DNA of 56,243 nucleotides from Eggerthellaceae bacterium. GTDB lineage: Bacteria; Actinomycetota; Coriobacteriia; Coriobacteriales; Eggerthellaceae. The notes under the pieces are model-generated. The model was given only the letters and a program-made list of their open reading frames with translations, did not search any database and was not told where the DNA came from. Shown piece by piece: positions 51,667 through 56,243 of the stretch. The DNA lies in assembly GCA_030524475.1 (NCBI GenBank), contig JAUNGO010000006.1:1-56243 (forward strand). Direction: 5' to 3'. The position numbers and the translations under genes are program-made. The first letter of the stretch is position 1, and every line of letters starts with the position of its first letter.

Positions 51667-53334
51667 TTAGACAAGCAGCTGGCGAAACTTGTTTGAGGTG
51701 AGTATTTTGTATCGGTAGTAGCTGATCAGGCGCTCTCTCACGCTAAATTGCTCCAAATTGATGCCGAACTTCTTTTCAATGCTGTTAATGCGATAGAGCA
51801 CGTTATTGCGATGCATATGAAGTTGTTGAGCTGTGGGCGTGGTTTTTCGTTCATTGAACAGGTAGTAATACAGCAGTTTTATATCACTTGTGCTATGTCC
51901 TGGCTCGGCTGCGGCGATGTCGTCCAGTATGGTATGACTCATGCAAAACGACCATAAATCGGAGTCTTGATCACGGGCGTCGAGGCAGTAATACGCGAAA
52001 GCGTCGCTGAAGTGGATGACGCGTCGGCTGTCAATGTTGTCGAGCGGGCGCAGCTCGATATCGATACATGATTTGTAAGTGCGAGCGATGCGGGCTTGCG
52101 CGAGCGCAAAACGAAGGTCGCGCAACCGCTCGAATGCGTCAGATGTGTATCCCATGCATTTCATCTCGCGACAGAAAGCGTTGAGCTTGTCGAAATCTTC
52201 CTTACGTCGGCTGACGTGTTTATCTTTGTAGAAACTGAGCACAAGCAAGGAGTCTTCATAGGAAAAGACAAAGCGATCGGGATAGGCTTTTTGCAGCATG
52301 GACGCGATCCATGACGGCTGCTCGACATATTCGCCGACTCGGTAGTCGATCATCTCGAGGCTAAACCATCCTCTTGTCTCGAGATTGAGCAGAGCTGACT
52401 GCTCGTCGAGATAGGCCTGGGTGAGTCGCGCGTCATCGATGACTTTTCTGAGGAAGAGCGCAGTGGGGGATTCGTTGAAAAGGGCGCTGCTCACGACTTG
52501 TTGACAAGCGCTCGAAAGAATTTTGAACAGATCGAGCGTTCCGGGCGTTACGTCGTGGTTGCTGCAAACCATAACGACATGGCCTGCATAAGAGTTGCCG
52601 CTTCTCAGCACGCTTGTGACATATTGGTATGGGGCAATGGAATCCGGCCCAAACACATGCACCTCTTTTTGGTCACGCCATTCTTCGATTGCTCCGATCG
52701 AGTCGGCTGTTTTAATGGTGTCGATGTCGTGGTAGCCGAGGCGCACGAGTTCCGTTGAAAGGGGGTCGACAGGTTCAATGTTTTTGGTACATGCGACGAG
52801 GCTATATGTCGAGTCGTTCACGTCGATGAAGTTGTCGAATATGAACTCGCTTGCGTCGATGATCTCTTGGACGGTTCCTTTCCTCGCAACGATACGTGCA
52901 AGGTCGTCGGCCCATTTTCGTGTCGTGAAAATGCGCAGGTAAATTGCCGACATGGCGATCGCTTGCAGCTTCGCTCTATCACCTGGTATTTTGCTTCGAA
53001 CAATGACGAGCTTGCGAGCAAGGTCGGGCGCAAAAGGCGGGGCATCGACAGAGAAGGGTTCGTCTTGTTGCAGAACAATTAGACCCATGGCGTGTGGATG
53101 TTGCATGAAGAGCACATCTACGTCAGTCAGCCCGACGACGTAAAGAGTTACGCGATCGTCGTAGGTGGAGAATTGCTTCCCGGACGAAGGGGGCGCAGTG
53201 CACCATGAGATCGTGCGACTCGGATTGTCGGGTAGTGAAACGATTTCAAAATCATCGAGCTTGTCGAGAACTACGTTAACGGTTGTTGCTCCAGCAAAGC
53301 CTCGTGAAGAAGGCGTTTGGACGTCGGTATTCAT
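51667..53334 (-). CDS. PucR/CdaR-type transcriptional regulator
   Basis: 555 residues from the ATG after GGGGGGCTT (an in-frame TTG lies six codons upstream). The C-terminal YYLFNERKTTPTAQQLHMHR followed by NNVLYRINSIEKKFGINL is the PucR HTH_30 motif. The N-terminal two-thirds hold a PucR-like N-domain and a GGDEF-like central part (FSYEDSLLVLSF). PucR/CdaR proteins respond to small catabolites. Convergent with the Mo-enzyme cluster, it is the obvious candidate regulator for it. Confidence 0.85.
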   Translation of the reverse strand: MNTDVQTPSSRGFAGATTVNVVLDKLDDFEIVSLPDNPSRTISWCTAPPSSGKQFSTYDDRVTLYVVGLTDVDVLFMQHPHAMGLIVLQQDEPFSVDAPPFAPDLARKLVIVRSKIPGDRAKLQAIAMSAIYLRIFTTRKWADDLARIVARKGTVQEIIDASEFIFDNFIDVNDSTYSLVACTKNIEPVDPLSTELVRLGYHDIDTIKTADSIGAIEEWRDQKEVHVFGPDSIAPYQYVTSVLRSGNSYAGHVVMVCSNHDVTPGTLDLFKILSSACQQVVSSALFNESPTALFLRKVIDDARLTQAYLDEQSALLNLETRGWFSLEMIDYRVGEYVEQPSWIASMLQKAYPDRFVFSYEDSLLVLSFYKDKHVSRRKEDFDKLNAFCREMKCMGYTSDAFERLRDLRFALAQARIARTYKSCIDIELRPLDNIDSRRVIHFSDAFAYYCLDARDQDSDLWSFCMSHTILDDIAAAEPGHSTSDIKLLYYYLFNERKTTPTAQQLHMHRNNVLYRINSIEKKFGINLEQFSVRERLISYYRYKILTSNKFRQLLV

Positions 53335-53722
53335 AAGCCCCCCGTATCGCAATGATATTTACCATGCTAGCAGGAAAAACTGGAAAAGAGTTGAAGCGAT
53401 TGCAAAAAATATTGCGTCCTTCAATACCAATCAACACCGATGCCGATGGCTTGGTCTGTATCTGTGCGTTGTCGGAGGAGATGCGAGTTTTCGTATGGCG
53501 CAAATAAGAAGTTGGCGTGATGGTGTGTGACGGTTTTGGCCGAAGGCTGCACGGGTGCTTATGATACGGGTATTTGGTGGGCCTATTGCTCAAAGTCGTT
53601 GGCATGCTCTGCGAGGTAGATCGCCAATTGTAGGTAGTTGCCGATATGTTGCTGACTTGTCGTGGCGAACCTGCGAAAATGGCATTAGGCAAAACGGGGG
53701 TAATTGAAAGAAGGTATGACGT
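53335..53722. other. Divergent intergenic region, pucR-type gene and hypC
   Basis: 388 bases, no supported gene. It contains GCGATTGCAAAAAATATTGC near 53395, a loose inverted repeat, and AT-rich stretches near each start. GAAAGAAGG precedes hypC. Confidence 0.35.
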
Positions 53723-53998
53723 ATGTGTTTGGCGATTCCCGCGAAAATCGTTGAAATCGAAGGCGACGGGTTGGCGACGGTCGACATCTTGGGCGTGACG
53801 CGCTCGATCTCGGTCGACCTCACGCCGAGCGCGCAGGTGGGCAGCTACGTGCTGGTGCATGCCGGCTTCGCCATCGAAGTGGTTGACGAGCAGTACGCGC
53901 AGGAAACCATCGAGCTCATCAAGCAGTTCCCCGACCTTGTCGGCGAGGACCTGGGCATCGGCCCCGAGGAGCTTGCCACGGCCGGTGCAAGCGCGTAG
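53723..53998 (+). CDS. hypC: Hydrogenase maturation chaperone HypC
   Basis: 91 residues, family length. The N-terminal MCLAIPAKIVEIEG with Cys2 is the HypC signature; the OB-like fold continues through VGSYVLVHAGFAIEVVDEQ. With HypD it assembles the Fe(CN)2CO unit and delivers it to the hydrogenase large subunit. GAAAGAAGG precedes the ATG. hypD follows after 44 bases. Confidence 0.95.
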   Translation: MCLAIPAKIVEIEGDGLATVDILGVTRSISVDLTPSAQVGSYVLVHAGFAIEVVDEQYAQETIELIKQFPDLVGEDLGIGPEELATAGASA

Positions 53999-54042
53999 CG
54001 GCTCCAGCTGCTTCAATGAGACGACAACCTGCGAGGGGTTTC

Positions 54043-55137
54043 ATGACAGACCTTCAACAAGAACTCAAAGCGTTCAAAGATCCCGAGCTCGCGCGCGGGC
54101 TCATCGACTCGATTCGCGCGCTGGCGCCTGAGGGCGGCGCCACGCTCATGGAGGTGTGCGGCACGCATACGGTGGCCATCGCGCGCAACGGCATTCGCGG
54201 TCTCATGCCCGAGGGCACGCGCCTTGCCAGCGGCCCGGGTTGCCCGGTGTGCGTGACCTCGAACCACGACCTCGACAAGGTGATAGCGCTCGCGCGCGTT
54301 CCCGGCGTGACCATCGCCACGTTCGGCGACATGACGCGCGTGCCGGGCTCGACGTCGAGCCTGCTTGCCGAGCAGGCGGCCGGCCGCTCGGTGGAAATCG
54401 TGTACTCGCCGCTCGACGCGCTGCGCCTGGCGCAGGAAAACTCCGAGCGCGAGGTGGTGTTCGTGGGCGTGGGCTTCGAGACGACCACGCCGCTGGTGGC
54501 GATGGCTATCAAACGCGCGAAGGCGGCGGGCCTCAAAAACTTCAGCGTATACGCGGCCCACAAGAACATGCCGGGCGCGTTGGAGGCCATCGTGAACGAC
54601 CCGGCTCTCAAGGTCGACGCGCTCATCTTGCCGGGGCACGTGAGCACCATCATCGGCGTGGAGCCGTACCGTTTCCTGGCCGAGAAGTACGGCATCCCCG
54701 GCGTGATCACGGGTTTTGAGCCGGTGGACGTGCTGCAGGGCATCGCCATGATTATGCGGCAGCTGCACGAAGGCCGCGCCGACATCGAGATCGCCTACGC
54801 GCGCGGCGTGATGCCCGAGGGCAACCCCGTGGCGCTCGCCGCCATCGACGAGGTGTTCGAAACGTGCACGTCGACGTGGCGCGGCTTGGGCGAGATTCCC
54901 GGCTCGGGCTATCGCATCCGTGACGAGCTCGCGGAATTTGACGCCATGCGCCGCTTCGCGCCCGAGGTGGAACCGACGGTCGAGCACAAAGGCTGCCGCT
55001 GCGGCGACGTGCTGCGCGGCGTCATGCCGCCGAGCGAGTGCCCGCTGTTCCGCACCGTGTGCAGCCCCGAGAACCCCGTGGGCCCCTGCATGGTGTCAAG
55101 CGAAGGCAGCTGCGCCGCCTACTACCGCTACTACTAA
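54043..55137 (+). CDS. hypD: Hydrogenase maturation protein HypD
   Basis: 364 residues from the ATG after GAGGGGTTTC. LMEVCGTHTVAIARNGIRGL (catalytic Cys), LASGPGCPVCVTS, FVGVGFETTTP and the C-terminal 4Fe-4S region GCRCGDVLRG...ECPLFRTVC...GPCMVSSEGSC are all present. It is the scaffold where the Fe ligands are assembled, working with HypC. hypE is not in the window; hypF is at 39985. Confidence 0.95.
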   Translation: MTDLQQELKAFKDPELARGLIDSIRALAPEGGATLMEVCGTHTVAIARNGIRGLMPEGTRLASGPGCPVCVTSNHDLDKVIALARVPGVTIATFGDMTRVPGSTSSLLAEQAAGRSVEIVYSPLDALRLAQENSEREVVFVGVGFETTTPLVAMAIKRAKAAGLKNFSVYAAHKNMPGALEAIVNDPALKVDALILPGHVSTIIGVEPYRFLAEKYGIPGVITGFEPVDVLQGIAMIMRQLHEGRADIEIAYARGVMPEGNPVALAAIDEVFETCTSTWRGLGEIPGSGYRIRDELAEFDAMRRFAPEVEPTVEHKGCRCGDVLRGVMPPSECPLFRTVCSPENPVGPCMVSSEGSCAAYYRYY

Positions 55138-55145
55138 CGAAGCCG

Positions 55146-55177
55146 AGGGGGCGAGGCGAGCTTCCGACTTGCCCCCT
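55146..55177 (+). terminator. Hairpin after hypD
   Basis: AGGGGGCGAG (55146-55155) and CTTGCCCCCT (55168-55177), one wobble pair, no T-run. Confidence 0.45.
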
Positions 55178-55332
55178 GCATTCGCCCCCACTCGCCGCGC
55201 TTGGCGAATGTGGTAGCGTAAACGTTAATCGCAAAACTAGGTTCTCCGCTGCGTTCATATTGAGCAAACAGCCTCGAAACGAGCCAACTTCGTGATTCTG
55301 ACGTTTCTGGGCTGCATCATTTAGGGCTGTGG

Positions 55333-55390
55333 TATGATTGCAGCAGTAAACCCGCCGGCCTCTCAACGATGCTCACTGGCGGGTCTTTCT
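55333..55390 (+). ncRNA. Candidate small RNA in front of Abi gene
   Basis: TATGAT (55333-55338) suits a -10. The short downstream stretch contains a hairpin with arms ACCCGCC (55350-55356) and GGCGGGT (55378-55384) around a 21-base loop, then CTTTCT, just before the Abi ribosome site. AbiF-type toxins are reported to have adjacent structured RNA antitoxins; this could be one, or simply an attenuator. Confidence 0.45.
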
Positions 55391-55407
55391 GTATTCGGAG
55401 GGCAGCG

Positions 55408-56135
55408 ATGGAGTTTGCAAAGCCGTTTCTGACATTGAAGAGCAGGCGGATCTGCTTATCTCGCGTGGCATGATCGTTGACAAGAGCGTACTCATCGAGC
55501 ATTTGGAAGACGTGGGCTACTATCGTTTGAGTGGGTATTGGCACATCTTCCGCAATGCCGACGAGACGCTGCGCAAGGACACAACGTTTGAGCGCGTATG
55601 GGATCTTTACGTCTTCGACCGGCAACTCAGGCTTGTCGTGTTGGATGCGATAGAGCGTGTCGAGATTTACTTCAGAACCCAGTTGGCTCACATGCTGGCT
55701 AGAGATACTGGTCAGTTCGGCTATCTAGACAATTCGGGGTTGCCAAGACTTGAGGCCAGACATTACGAGCGGTTCATGAGTCGCGTCGAGAACGCATTTA
55801 TGCGCTCTCGTGAGCCCTTTGCCATTCACTTTCGCGAGAAATACGGGGACTGTCACAGCATGCCGCCCTATTGGATGCTCGTAAATGTCATCGATTTCGG
55901 CATCATGCTCTCGATGTACAAGGGAGCTTCTGTGAGCATCAGAAACGAACTTGCTGCGAAGGTGGGTGTTTCTGCGAGGGTGCTCGAATCGTGGCTCGTC
56001 TCCTTGAACACTACAAGGAACATCTGCGCACATCATGGCAGACTTTGGAACAGAATAGCTGGTACAGTTGCGAGAAACTGCCCGGTGATTTGGCAAGCGG
56101 CCTTTGCTGAGCTCTCTGCCGCATTGGTAGCGTGA
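55408..56135 (+). CDS. Abi (AbiD/AbiF-like) HEPN protein, N-terminal frameshift
   Basis: The long frame is 55470-56135 (221 residues). The family's usual start lies upstream: ATG at 55408 after CGGAGGGCAGCG reads MEFAKPFLT, then a one-base shift near 55434 is needed to join IEEQADLLISRGMIVDK. The restored protein is about 242 residues. YYRLSGYWHIFR and TTRNICAHHGRLWNR are Abi_2 signatures, the latter holding the R-x4-H of a HEPN RNase. Abi proteins abort phage infection or act as RNase toxins. The missing base is either a real inactivating change or an assembly error; translation from 55470 would lack the family's N-terminal segment. Confidence 0.75.
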
Positions 56136-56156
56136 ACACGTCCCCGCGTTCACGCT
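56129..56156 (+). repeat. Hairpin overlapping the Abi stop
   Basis: AGCGTGAAC (56129-56137) and GTTCACGCT (56148-56156), 10-base loop. Similar GTGAAC...GTTCAC hairpins occur near 5194-5243 and 33241-33267. The remaining 87 bases of the window show no gene. Confidence 0.5.
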
Positions 56157-56243
56157 GTGTCATACGTGGAAGGGCGGCTCCCGCCGGGGCTCGGGCGCCG
56201 CCCGTACACGCGACCACGCCCTGGCTCGGTGTGACAAGGCCCG

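Overview
The window is high-GC DNA with rather long intergenic hairpins. Its gene content fits a gut-type Coriobacteriia, most likely the family Eggerthellaceae (Eggerthella/Gordonibacter/Slackia/Adlercreutzia-like). The pointers are two cytoplasmic bis-MGD molybdenum enzymes each paired with a tiny 4Fe-4S protein, hydrogenase maturation genes (hypF, hypC, hypD), a sortase-anchored CAP-domain protein, CstA and a class I aldolase. The genus is inference; no rRNA is present.

Layout. 1-3.4 kb: 3' part of a YhaN/SMC-like ATPase and a secreted coiled-coil protein. 3.4-8.7 kb: an accessory patch of three stand-alone AAA ATPases with C-terminal nuclease-like motifs and a MazEF-type toxin-antitoxin pair; the mazEF pair and the two DUF4143 ATPases have inverted repeats in front. 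8.9-15.7 kb: core genes purA, purD, ddl, then YtxH, PRC-barrel and VTT membrane-protein genes. 15.8-18.2 kb: a divergent ClpP (triad Asp replaced by Asn) with a ClpX-like ATPase lacking the zinc domain. 18.3-21.4 kb: a surface CAP protein and two membrane proteins.

21.6-32.0 kb is a lower-GC defence island. It holds an uncharacterised Cys-motif protein, a PBECR-type nuclease/toxin-like gene, two small frameshifted genes, and a complete LlaJI-type restriction-modification operon (HTH regulator, two m5C methyltransferases, McrB-like and McrC-like subunits) with a direct-repeat operator. A decayed stretch follows, with two 39-codon genes, one of which looks like a type I toxin.

32-43.7 kb returns to housekeeping: aldolase, cstA behind a structured leader, tRNA-Leu(CAA), a LytTR response regulator, a Pgi-like isomerase, hypF carrying in-frame repeat insertions, and a U32-like protein. 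43.7-53.3 kb is a catabolic or respiratory module: Mo-oxidoreductase, 4Fe-4S protein, MFS transporter, Cys-rich small protein, second Mo-oxidoreductase, second 4Fe-4S protein and a divergent PucR-type regulator. It resembles gut catechol dehydroxylase loci and is the best candidate for an undescribed metabolic system here. 53.7-56.2 kb: hypC, hypD and an Abi (HEPN) gene preceded by a small hairpin RNA candidate and carrying a one-base frameshift near its start.

Several repeat families recur: a short palindrome found between genes and inside hypF, a longer MITE-like element whose ends recur in hypF, and a 26-bp terminal-inverted-repeat element upstream of the LytTR gene.
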